This document shows positions 26,269 to 35,300 of a stretch of 64,000 bases of DNA, piece after piece (positions within the stretch are counted from its first letter, which is position 1; every line of letters starts with the position of its first letter). A program made the position numbers and the translations under genes. This stretch comes from Dialister sp900541485 (GTDB taxonomy: Bacteria > Bacillota > Negativicutes > Veillonellales > Dialisteraceae), in the NCBI GenBank assembly GCA_965119665.1, contig OZ221974.1, positions 682,001-746,000 of the forward strand, written 5' to 3'. Under the pieces are notes generated by a model. That model was not told the DNA's origin. It ran no database searches and was given only the letters and a program-made list of their open reading frames with translations.

Positions 26269-26316
26269 TATTGTATTTATCTGATATTGGAACATATATA
26301 TCGGTTTATTGTAATA

Positions 26317-26356
26317 AAAAGACATCCCGGATTTTCCCCGGAATGTCTTTTTTATT
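26317..26356 (-). terminator. terminator of the ABC operon
   Basis: On the minus strand AAAGACATTCCGGG and CCGGGATGTCTTT form a stem followed by TTATT, directly after the oppF-like stop. Confidence 0.8.
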
Positions 26357-27218
26357 ATTCTGTCATCCTCGCCTGATGGGTCGGAGACAAGTGCTTTAAT
26401 GTTCCTTCTGTCGATATGTTTCCATGATTTGCCCAAACATTTTCTTTTTTACGTTCCTTTTCCGGATCCGGCCGGAGTATGGAAGAAAGAAGCAATTTGG
26501 TATAGTCGTGAACCGGATGGGAAAATATATCTTCCGTATTTCCCATTTCCACAATGACGCCGTGATACATAACAATGATTTTATCACTGATATGATGTAC
26601 GACTGCCAGGTCATGACCGATAAACAAAATAGAAAACTTTTCTTTTTCCTGCAAGTCGAGGAGCAAGTTAATGATTTGTGCCTGAATGGACACATCAAGA
26701 GAAGCAATGGGCTCATCGGCAATAAGAAGTTTCGGACGGACCGCCAGACAGCGGGCTATCGCCACTCTTTGCCTTTGTCCGCCGGAAATTTCGGCAGGAT
26801 AGGCATCTTTATACCGTTTTTCCAGTCCCACAGAACGCAGAAGTTTTGAAATCACTTCTTCATTTTTCGTTCTCTTTGAAAGTGCAAGTGCTTCTTCAAG
26901 ACTTTCCTGCACTGTCATTCTCGGATTTAATGCTCCGTCGGCATCCTGGAAAATCAAGTGAATCGATCGTGAAAGTTCTTTATCTCTTCTGATTCCGCCA
27001 ATCTGATGGTCTTCAAAAAAGATTTTTCCTTCTGTCGGGGTTTCCGCACCGGCAATCATACGGGCAAGGGTGGTTTTCCCACAACCGGATTCGCCGATTA
27101 CGCCGACAATTTGATTTTCTTCTATCGAGAAAGAAACATCATCTACCGCTTTCAGTACCTTTCCTGAAGGAAGCGGAAAATATTTTTTCAGATGTTCTAT
27201 GCGCAGCAACTCTTTCAT
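26355..27218 (-). CDS. ABC transporter ATP-binding protein, OppF/DppF type
   Basis: A 287-aa ATPase subunit of a peptide- or nickel-type importer. Walker A is GESGCGKTT near residue 43, the signature is SGGQRQRVAIARCL, Walker B is LLIADEPIASLD, and the switch His is in FIGHDLAVVHH. The C-terminal extension carries HPVHDYTKLLLSSI, typical of Opp/Dpp ATPases. The ATG at 27218 overlaps the oppD-like stop (ATGA), which sets the start; the open frame extends far upstream only because of overlap with oppD. The tail after residue ~260 is less conserved. It is last gene of the B-C-A-D-F operon. Confidence 0.9.
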   Translation of the reverse strand: MKELLRIEHLKKYFPLPSGKVLKAVDDVSFSIEENQIVGVIGESGCGKTTLARMIAGAETPTEGKIFFEDHQIGGIRRDKELSRSIHLIFQDADGALNPRMTVQESLEEALALSKRTKNEEVISKLLRSVGLEKRYKDAYPAEISGGQRQRVAIARCLAVRPKLLIADEPIASLDVSIQAQIINLLLDLQEKEKFSILFIGHDLAVVHHISDKIIVMYHGVIVEMGNTEDIFSHPVHDYTKLLLSSILRPDPEKERKKENVWANHGNISTEGTLKHLSPTHQARMTE

Positions 27219-28228
27219 TCCGGATTCCCCCTTGTATAGGGATTTGTAACTTCCGGTGCTCTTGGATCTAAAAGCCAGGTCCGGGCTTGGTGTGTTTCGG
27301 AAAGAGTAAAGCATGGCGGTTCTTTTTTGTAATCGATGGCAAGAGCATAGGCATTTCTTTCCGCAAAAGCATCGCCTTCCGGTAAATGCGCCGGGTCCGG
27401 CGGCAATCCCGGAATGGCAATCAGCTTTTTGTCCGTGCGTCTTGCTGACGGCAAGGATCCGAGTAGTCCCCATGTATAGGGATGAGCGGGGTGATAAAAT
27501 ATTTCTTCCGCCGTCCCAATTTCTACGATTTTACCAGCATACATGATTCCGACTCTGTCAGCAATATGGGCCGCCACTCCCAAGTCATGGGTGACGAAAA
27601 GAATGGCAAGTCCCTTTTTCTTGGCCAGGTGCTTCAAGAGATCAAGCAAATGGAGCTGTACAGTAACATCAAGAGCCGTCGTCGGTTCATCTGCCAAAAG
27701 CAGTTCCGGTTCGGAGGCCAAAGCAATGGCCAGAGAAATACGCTGTCTTTGACCGCCGGAAAATTCAGCCGGCATCATCGATAAACGGTCTTTTCCGTCA
27801 GAAATTCCCACCAGTTCCAAAAGCCGCGCCGCTTCTTCATCTGCTTTTTCTTTAGAAATAGTTTCTTTACGCAGCAAGGCTTCCCGCAACTGTTTTCCTA
27901 CGGACATGACGGGATTCAAAGTGGTCAGAGGGCTTTGGAATACCATGCCCACCTTTTTCCCCCGCACAGCCTGCATTTCTTTTTCTGAAAAACCGGTTAT
28001 ATCTTCACCGCCGAGACAGATGGAGCCTTCTTTTATACGGCTGTAGGTCGGAATCAATTTCACAACAGACCGGCAAAGTGTAGATTTCCCACAGCCTGAT
28101 TCACCGACCAAAACTACGATTTCCCCCTTGGCGATGGAAAGGGAAACGTCTCTTACCGCTTCCACTTCACCATCATCCATAAAAAAGCTGAGAGAAAGAT
28201 TTTTTATACTGAGAGCAGGATTATTCAC
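27215..28228 (-). CDS. ABC transporter ATP-binding protein, OppD/DppD type
   Basis: A 337-aa ATPase subunit. Walker A is GESGCGKST, the Q-loop is FQSPLTTLNPVM, the signature is SGGQRQRISLAIAL, Walker B is LLLADEPTTALD, and the switch is VTHDLGVAAH. The C-terminal PHPYTWGLLGSLP-like block and the later region match OppD; the cysteine-rich 4Fe-4S insertion found in some OppD/DppD proteins is not obvious. I take the GTG at 28228, which just overlaps the end of the binding-protein gene. An ATG 14 codons earlier would overlap it by 50 nt. It pairs with OppF to drive uptake. Confidence 0.88.
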   Translation of the reverse strand: MNNPALSIKNLSLSFFMDDGEVEAVRDVSLSIAKGEIVVLVGESGCGKSTLCRSVVKLIPTYSRIKEGSICLGGEDITGFSEKEMQAVRGKKVGMVFQSPLTTLNPVMSVGKQLREALLRKETISKEKADEEAARLLELVGISDGKDRLSMMPAEFSGGQRQRISLAIALASEPELLLADEPTTALDVTVQLHLLDLLKHLAKKKGLAILFVTHDLGVAAHIADRVGIMYAGKIVEIGTAEEIFYHPAHPYTWGLLGSLPSARRTDKKLIAIPGLPPDPAHLPEGDAFAERNAYALAIDYKKEPPCFTLSETHQARTWLLDPRAPEVTNPYTRGNPE

Positions 28229-29792
28229 TGATATCCCAGTCTTCGATATTCCAGAACACGCCTGCTGCATGGTGTCCCAAAACAGTTTCTACAGACGGTC
28301 CTGTTATTTTTTTGTTTCCTACATAAGTTCCTTCAAGGTACGCAAGCATAATGAAGGCCGGTTGTTCATTCCATGCTTTCTGGAAAGTATCATATGCAGC
28401 TTTACGTGTAGCCTTATCATAGGAACTGCGGCCTGCTTCCAAAGCGGCATCTACGGCAGGATTGCTGTAGTGTGTATAATTGGCGCTGGCACCGGTTACG
28501 AAATAGTCATAAGTGCCCTGATCCGGATCAAACGGAGCAGCCTGTCCAATCAAGACGCACTGCATGTTTTTCCAGTCGAATTTCGGTACAATATTGACTT
28601 TCATGTCAACACCGAGTTTTTTGAACTGGGCAGAAGCAATTTTTGCCATATCTACACGTTCAATTTCAAATTCACGGGCATCTACACTGAAGGAAAGTTT
28701 TTCTCCGTTCTTTTCATAAATTCCGTCTGATCCGAGAGTCCATCCCAGTTCAGCCATACGTTTTTTGAAAATTTCCGGATTATAATCTCTGTGATCGACA
28801 GATTCGTCATTATATTCTTTGTTCAACTGAATCGGGCTGTATGCCGGTACACCGCGGCCTGTAAGAACACTGTCAACAATAGCTTTTTTATCGAGTGCAT
28901 ATCCTAAAACAGGAATCAGAGCCTTATGTTCCGGATTCTGCCAATAAGGAGCCTTGAAATTAGGTCCGATAGCACGGAAGTCAGCTGTCTTGAAGTTAAA
29001 TACTTTGAAGTCTTTGTTATCACGGAATGCAGCCGCATCTTTTTCATTTATGAGAGAGAAATCAATGCCGCCGGATTTAAGCTGGGCTGCCTTTGCATTT
29101 TCATCAGGAATAATTTTGCAAACGATTTTTTCAATTTTCGGCATTTTACCATAGAATTTGTCATTTCTGGTAAGAATGATGGACTGTCCTTTATCCCAGC
29201 TTACAAACTTATAACGGCCTGTCCCGACAGGGTTCTGGTTAAAGGAGTCGGTCATAATGTTTTTGCCGTCCAGCAAATGTTTCGGAAGCATACCGATGCA
29301 AAGACTGTCAAGCATAGCTGCACTCGGTTTGCTCAAATGGATTTTAACCGTTTTCGGGTCTACTACTTCTACATCTTTGATGTTTTTATAGCTGTCAGCT
29401 GTTTCCGATTCGATGTCTTTGTTGAAACGGAGTGTATCAAGTGTAAATTTGACATCGTCTGCGGTAAACGGCTTTCCGTCATGCCATGTGACATTGTCAC
29501 GGAGATGGAATGTATAGGTAAGAGATGCTTCATCAAAGTCATATTTAGATGCCAAATCAAGCACAGGCATTCCATGGCCGTCATGTTTCATAAGGCCGGA
29601 AAAAATTAAACTCGGCAGCTCATCATGGGTATTCAAAACTGCATTTAAGGTTTTGATGTCAGAGCTGGCAAACGTAAGCGTTTTAACGCTTTTTGCCGCC
29701 TTATCGCTTCCGCAGCCCTGGAAAGCCACCATACATGTGACTGCTAAAATTGCAGCCAAAATAAAAGATAAAATACTTTTAATCGGTTTCAT
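28221..29792 (-). CDS. family 5 extracellular solute-binding lipoprotein
   Basis: A 523-aa lipoprotein. Signal peptide 1-26 ends in a lipobox (AFQGC, lipidated Cys27). The mature part has the SBP_bac_5 core, including YTFHLRDNVTWHDGKPFTADDVKFTLD, NPVGTGRYKF and the late FDPDQGTYDYFVTG ligand-pocket region. Family 5 proteins bind oligopeptides, dipeptides, nickel or heme-like chelates; the sequence does not say which. The ATG at 29792 is preceded by GGAGGAGGTATAT; earlier in-frame starts lack this. The binding protein sits between the permeases and the ATPases. The operon promoter carries a Fur-family-sized dyad, which would favour a metal or metallophore substrate, but this is inference. Confidence 0.9.
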   Translation of the reverse strand: MKPIKSILSFILAAILAVTCMVAFQGCGSDKAAKSVKTLTFASSDIKTLNAVLNTHDELPSLIFSGLMKHDGHGMPVLDLASKYDFDEASLTYTFHLRDNVTWHDGKPFTADDVKFTLDTLRFNKDIESETADSYKNIKDVEVVDPKTVKIHLSKPSAAMLDSLCIGMLPKHLLDGKNIMTDSFNQNPVGTGRYKFVSWDKGQSIILTRNDKFYGKMPKIEKIVCKIIPDENAKAAQLKSGGIDFSLINEKDAAAFRDNKDFKVFNFKTADFRAIGPNFKAPYWQNPEHKALIPVLGYALDKKAIVDSVLTGRGVPAYSPIQLNKEYNDESVDHRDYNPEIFKKRMAELGWTLGSDGIYEKNGEKLSFSVDAREFEIERVDMAKIASAQFKKLGVDMKVNIVPKFDWKNMQCVLIGQAAPFDPDQGTYDYFVTGASANYTHYSNPAVDAALEAGRSSYDKATRKAAYDTFQKAWNEQPAFIMLAYLEGTYVGNKKITGPSVETVLGHHAAGVFWNIEDWDISE

Positions 29793-29937
29793 ATATACCT
29801 CCTCCGAAGGATGAAATTTTGCATCGCCTGTCTGACAGAAAATGCTTGTAATAAGCGGGATAATTCCCGTTTGGAGAGCTTTTGCTTTTAAGTCAGGCCA
29901 CCTTTCCGCAAATCTCTTTCTGCTCTTAGTAAAAACT

Positions 29938-30837
29938 TTATAAATTACTGCTGCCACGATTGATTTCATGACGCAGGTGATGCCCTATATGGGTAATACA
30001 AACAAGAGTGATGATAAGAAACAGTCCGGGAATCAAAATGACCCACCAGGAATTAGTCAGAAGGGCTCTTGTCGATAAAGAAAGCATCGTTCCCAAAGAT
30101 ACCACTTCTGTAGGAAGTCCGATTCCTAAGAAACTCAGTGTCGCTTCCATTGTCATGGATAACCCGACGGAAGAGACAATCATAAATAAAACAGGGGAAA
30201 TAAAATTGGGAAGTAAATGGTACCACAAGACATGGAAAAAGTTTCCCCCCATGATTTTGGATGCCAAAACGTAATCACTTTTTCTGATTTGACGCACTTC
30301 ACTCCGTACTACACGGGCAAGGTTCATCCATGTGGTAATTCCGATAACAAACGACAAAGAAACCACATTGGCATCACCTATACAGCCGAGGAGCAGAAGC
30401 TGAAGAAGAAGATAGGGTATACTGCTCAATAATTCAGCCGTTCTCATCAAAACCGTATCCGCCCACTTGGGCGCCGTGCCGCTGAGACAGCCGTAGATAA
30501 TTCCTACGCCCGACGAAACGGCTGCGGAAAGAAATCCGATCATCAGGGAAAGACGTCCGCCATACCATAAAACAGAAAAAATATCCCGCCCCAGACTGTC
30601 TGTCCCGAAATAAAATTCACTGTCCGGCGGCTGATTCAGATGATCAAGATAAAACGCTGTCGGATCATGGTTTGCTATATAAGGTGCAAAAACACAACCG
30701 AGGAAAATGAAAAGAAAAATGATGATGGACTTTAAAGGCCAGCTTCTGACTTTTCTCTTCCACGTTCCTTTTGTTTCTTTACCCGCCGGTTCTTCATGCC
30801 GGGGTCCTACTAACAGGAAGTCTGATGATTCTCCCAT
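29938..30837 (-). CDS. ABC transporter permease, OppC/DppC type
   Basis: A 299-aa inner-membrane subunit. The cytoplasmic N-terminus is followed by a first helix (SIIIFLFIFLGCVF). The family segment HPFGTDSLGRDxxS-like reads FYFGTDSLGRDIFS. The EAA coupling loop reads RSEVRQIRKSDYVLASKIMGG, and the terminal block is SFLGIGLPTEVVSLG. Six helices are expected. It overlaps the upstream oppB-like gene by 28 nt. A 145-nt gap separates it from the binding-protein gene. Confidence 0.9.
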   Translation of the reverse strand: MGESSDFLLVGPRHEEPAGKETKGTWKRKVRSWPLKSIIIFLFIFLGCVFAPYIANHDPTAFYLDHLNQPPDSEFYFGTDSLGRDIFSVLWYGGRLSLMIGFLSAAVSSGVGIIYGCLSGTAPKWADTVLMRTAELLSSIPYLLLQLLLLGCIGDANVVSLSFVIGITTWMNLARVVRSEVRQIRKSDYVLASKIMGGNFFHVLWYHLLPNFISPVLFMIVSSVGLSMTMEATLSFLGIGLPTEVVSLGTMLSLSTRALLTNSWWVILIPGLFLIITLVCITHIGHHLRHEINRGSSNL

Positions 30838-31817
30838 ATTTGTCCCCCTTCCTCTACTTTCATTCGTCTGTCTACGTATTCACTCAGTACATGGGCTATC
30901 AAACCCGAGCCGATGACAACAGCGCCCGTCATAAGTACGATAATCATGAGCAAGTTATAATCATGATATTTGGCACTGTCGACGGCCAGCTTTCCTATCC
31001 CGGGATAAGAAAATACAGCCTCGACCACATAAGCGCCGCCAATGACATGATTCACTCCGATAGCCATGATACTGAAAATAGTCGGTGCTACATTTCTGAG
31101 ACAGTGCGTCAAAATAATATGCAGACGGCTGAGCCCTTTCATCTTTGCAAGAAGTACATATTCTTTCCGTGTCTCATCAAGCAATTTATTCCTTACCATG
31201 TACGCATAATACCAAACATGGCTTGTTATCATAACAATGACCGGGAGTATCACATGTTCAATCCGGCCCGCCAGGTTACCGCTTTCTCCCGGATAATAAG
31301 CACCGCTTCCGGGAAGCCACCCGAGATTTACATTAAAAATCAGAATCAAAATCAGACCTACCCAAAAAGTAGGCAAATAATATAAGATTGTTCCCGTTTC
31401 CGCCAATATCCTGTCCACCCATGTATTTTCATATAAGACACAGCAGACGGCAGCCGCAATGGCAATGAAAAAAATAAAGAAATAAGAAATCACCCCGAGA
31501 AATATGGTATTTCCCATGAAATGAAAAATCACTTGGCTTACCGGTTCTCTATACTTTAAAGAAAATCCCATATCCCCTTGGAAAATTTTTTCCAGCCATG
31601 ATATATACTGTTCATACACCGTTCCATTCAGTCCCAAACTGTCGCGTGCCGCCGCCAGTTGTTCCGGCGTCATATGATCCAGTCTGTCTCCGTAAAATGA
31701 TTGCAACGGATCACCCGGTGCATAAGAAGCCACAAAAAAAACAACTGCCGACAATACCAGAAGCGACAGAAGAAAGATCAATACCATACGTAATAAAGAT
31801 TTACTAAATATTGACAT
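30810..31817 (-). CDS. ABC transporter permease, OppB/DppB type
   Basis: A 335-aa inner-membrane subunit and first gene of the operon. The helix near residues 10-30 is followed by APGDPLQSF and the loop ARDSLGLNGTVYEQYISWLEKIFQGDMGFSL. The coupling loop is RNKLLDETRKEYVLLAKMKGLS. VVEAVFSYPGIGKLAVDSA near the end is the usual DppB/OppB signature. With OppC it forms the channel. The start has only a weak Shine-Dalgarno (AAAGGA at long spacing), so expression may depend mostly on the strong promoter 100 nt upstream. Confidence 0.9.
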   Translation of the reverse strand: MSIFSKSLLRMVLIFLLSLLVLSAVVFFVASYAPGDPLQSFYGDRLDHMTPEQLAAARDSLGLNGTVYEQYISWLEKIFQGDMGFSLKYREPVSQVIFHFMGNTIFLGVISYFFIFFIAIAAAVCCVLYENTWVDRILAETGTILYYLPTFWVGLILILIFNVNLGWLPGSGAYYPGESGNLAGRIEHVILPVIVMITSHVWYYAYMVRNKLLDETRKEYVLLAKMKGLSRLHIILTHCLRNVAPTIFSIMAIGVNHVIGGAYVVEAVFSYPGIGKLAVDSAKYHDYNLLMIIVLMTGAVVIGSGLIAHVLSEYVDRRMKVEEGGQIWENHQTSC

Positions 31818-31887
31818 CCTGTATTCATTTCCTTTTCTTTATCCCCGCCAGTTCCGGAGATTTTATTATTCAAAATAACAGTCATGA

Positions 31888-31906
31888 ATTGAACATAATA
31901 TTCAAT
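31888..31906. promoter_or_regulatory. 19-bp operator-like dyad at the ABC-operon promoter
   Basis: ATTGAACAT-A-ATATTCAAT is a 9-1-9 inverted repeat with one mismatch. It lies about 5-23 nt downstream of the predicted transcription start, where a bound repressor would block initiation. The 19-bp size is that of Fur/Zur/PerR-family boxes. Confidence 0.45.
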
Positions 31907-31917
31907 ATCACTCGAAT

Positions 31918-31946
31918 AGAATAACAAACCAAGTTTCATTTGTCAA
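31918..31946 (-). promoter_or_regulatory. sigma-70 promoter of the ABC operon
   Basis: On the minus strand consensus TTGACA (31941-31946) and TATTCT (31918-31923) are exactly 17 nt apart. The predicted start is near 31911, giving a ~94-nt leader. Confidence 0.7.
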
Positions 31947-32263
31947 TTTATTTTTAATCTTATTCTTTTTATTTTTAATCTGTTTATCATTTAATTAATC
32001 AATTTAATATTGATAATTAAAATAGCACTGATAAGTTTCTGAACCGGCGCTTCATTTTATTCCGCTATGCTTACCGGCATTCTCCGGTGATTTACGTGAT
32101 TTTATATTTGCACCGGTTCTCCTTTTCTCTGTGCTTTTCGGGATTACATAGTATTTTCGTCTGCACTTTAAGAAAAAATATGTAATACCCCATTGTTTAT
32201 TTTCTGCCTGCACAGCCTGTTTTTATTTAGCCGTTTCTACCGGTAACACAGCATGAAAGCACA
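31947..32263. other. AT-rich intergenic region between rpoC and the ABC operon
   Basis: About 320 nt between the ABC-operon promoter and the rpoC terminator. It is AT-rich, without a convincing frame, RNA structure or repeat that I can support. Confidence 0.4.
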
Positions 32264-32300
32264 ATAAAAAATACCCCGCCATATTGACGGGGTATTTTAA
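32264..32300 (-). terminator. rpoBC terminator
   Basis: AAAATACCCCG and CGGGGTATTTT form a stem around a 10-nt loop after the rpoC stop; the minus-strand copy ends in TTTTTATT. Confidence 0.85.
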
Positions 32301-32314
32301 AATGCTCTTTGTTT

Positions 32315-35300
32315 TTACGGTAATACGTCTTCCGGAGCTTCTTCCACAACCGGTTTGATCGGTTCGCCCTTGTGCTCCACCGAGAGCTTGCGGTAACGGG
32401 ACATACCCGTTCCGGCAGGAATGAGTTTGCCGATAATGACATTTTCCTTCAGGCCGAGAAGCGGATCTTCTTTTCCTTTGATAGCTGCTTCGGTAAGTAC
32501 TCTTGTCGTCTCCTGGAAAGAAGCGGCGGAGAGGAAAGAGTCGGTAGCAAGTGCCGCCTTGGTCGTACCGAGAAGCAGGTTCTCGCCGACGGCAGCTTCT
32601 TTTCCTTCATCTTCCAGGCGCTGATTTTCTGCACGGTAAGAAACAATGTCCACTGTTTCACCGGGAAGCCATGCGGAATCACCGGGGTTCAGGATTTTGA
32701 TTTTTCTCAGCATCTGGTGAACAATGATTTCTATGTGTTTATCATTGATTTCAACACCTTGGGAACGATATACTTTCTGGACTTCTTTTACAATATAATT
32801 CTGTGTGGCCTTCACGCCGAGAACACGAAGAATATCGTGAGGATTGATGTTACCTTCAATCAGGCGGGTGCCTGCTTCGATAACCTGCCCTTCTTCTACG
32901 GAAATTCTCTTTCCGAACGGAATCTTATAGGTATCCGAAGTTTCTTCATTTGTTACGGTAATGATTTTGATATTTGCATTTTCCGAAGAATCTTCAATCG
33001 ATACCGTTCCGGCAATGTTGGAAATGATAGCATTTCCTTTCGGCTTGCGGGCTTCGAACAATTCTTCGACACGCGGCAGACCTTGTGTGATATCTTCCGC
33101 CGATGCAACACCGCCTGTATGGAATGTACGCATCGTCAGCTGTGTACCCGGTTCGCCGATGGACTGGGCTGCAATAATACCTACAGATTCACCGATTTCT
33201 ACATGGCGTCCCGTAGCCAGGTTACGACCGTAGCATTTTGCACAAATGCCGTGCTCGGACTGGCAGGTAAGAATGGAACGGACACGGAGAGAATCATAGT
33301 GCTTTTCGATTTCTGCCGCCTGGTCATCAGAGATTTCTTCATTCTTTTTCACGATGACTTTTCCTGTTTCGGGATTCAATACATCTTCTACGGAACAACG
33401 GCCGGAAATACGATCGGCAAGCGACTCGATAAGTCGTCCCATTTCCGTAATTTTACGAACTTCAATTCCCTTTACCTGGTCCATGCGGACACGAATCAGC
33501 GGAATATCGGCTTTGAGAATTTTCTTTATCGCCGCATCATCAATAACCGTATCGGCAGGAAGAATTTCTTTTCCTTTCCGGTCAAGAGCGGCCTCTTCCA
33601 ACTTAGCATCCCGGAAATGTACGGTCAGATGGTGCTTCATGGCACGATCATATTCATTGACCGCCTCTGTTACATCAAAAGCAACCGTTTCCGTTGTACT
33701 TTCTTCTTCTCCCGGAATTGTTATCGTTACGGATTCGATGAGATTCTTATTCATAAGAATGACGTCTTCCGCATCGATAGTTTTTCCTTTGACCAAAAGA
33801 ATTTCTCCGCTGCGGCGGTTCAGAATGTCTTCTTCCAAAATGGAACCGATCAGCTTATTCTTTTGTTCATTATAGATATTCCGGACAGCCGGACGGGAAG
33901 CTATGAGATTCAATTCTCTGTCAAAGTTCAGTACCTGGACATCACAATCTTCTTCACGGACAATGACATCTTGCGATACATCGACAAGACGGCGTGTCAG
34001 ATAGCCGGAGTCGGCCGTACGGAGTGCTGTATCGGCAAGACCTTTGCGGGCCCCGTGGGAGGACGTAAAGTAATCGAGTACCGTCAATCCTTCACGGAAG
34101 TTTGCCTTAACAGGAAGTTCTACCGTTTTACCTGAGGTATCGGCAATCAGACCGCGCATACCTGCAAGTTGGCGAATCTGGTTATCGTTACCGCGGGCCC
34201 CTGACTGGGCCATCATGGTCAGCGGATTCATCTTTGTCATGGAAGCTTTCATGGCCTCTCCGACATCGTTGGTCGCTTTTTCCCAAATTTTGACGACTTT
34301 TCTGTATCTTTCTTCTTCTGTCATAAGACCGCGGCGGTAGAATTTTTTAACCTTTTCTACCTGCTTGTCACTTTCGGACAAGATATGATCTTTCTTTTCC
34401 GGTACGGCTACGTCGTAAATGCCGATGGAAATACCGGAAATCAATGCGTAGTGGAACCCGAGTGCCTTGATGGAGTCAAGAAGGTCACCGGTTGCCTTAA
34501 ACCCGAGTTTCTTGAAGCAGTCATTGACAAGTTTACCCATCTGCTTTTTGCCGATGGTAACACCAAGTCCGGTGGTGCCGTCATTCCGCTTATAGAAGAA
34601 CCGGAGTTCTTCGGGAATAGCATAATTGAAAATGAGACGTCCCGGTGTAGTTACAACAAGACCGTGTCCGGGCACTTCCACCTTAATAAAATCGTGTATG
34701 CCCACCTGTTTCAATGCGTAAGCAAGCATCACTTCATCATAATTCGTATAAGCATGGAACTTGGAGGAATCCAGTGCATCTTCCTCTTCTTTATCTTCTT
34801 TGACAATCGTCAGGTAGTAAGATCCGAGAATCATATCCTGGGATGGGATGGCCACCGGTTTTCCGTCTTTAGTGGACAAAATATTATTGATAGACAGCAT
34901 CAGTGTTCTTGCTTCCGCCTGTGCTTCTACGGAAAGCGGCAGGTGGCACGCCATCTGGTCACCGTCAAAGTCCGCATTGTAGCCGGGGCACACGAGAGGA
35001 TGCAATTTAATCGCTCTGCCTTCCCAGAGAATCGGTTCAAAGGCCTGAATGCCCAAACGGTGAAGCGTCGGTGCACGGTTAAGAAGTACGGGATGTTCTT
35101 TGATAACATCGCCCAATACGTCCCACACTTCAGGTGCTAATTTATCCACCTTTTTACGGGCTACTTTCAAATTGCTTGCCATTTCCCGTTTAATCAGCTC
35201 ATGCATGATAAACGGCTTGAATAATTCAATGGCCATTTCCTTAGGCAATCCGCACTGGTACATCTTAAGTTCCGGACCTACTACGATAACGGAACGGCCC

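Noticed and set aside
27219..27473. N-terminal extension of the oppF-like frame
   Set aside because: It overlaps oppD in another frame; the ATGA junction at 27215-27218 gives the family N-terminus.
32372..34135. 587-codon open frame opposite rpoC
   Set aside because: Antisense shadow of rpoC; the rpoC translation is unmistakable and the plus-strand product has no recognisable features.
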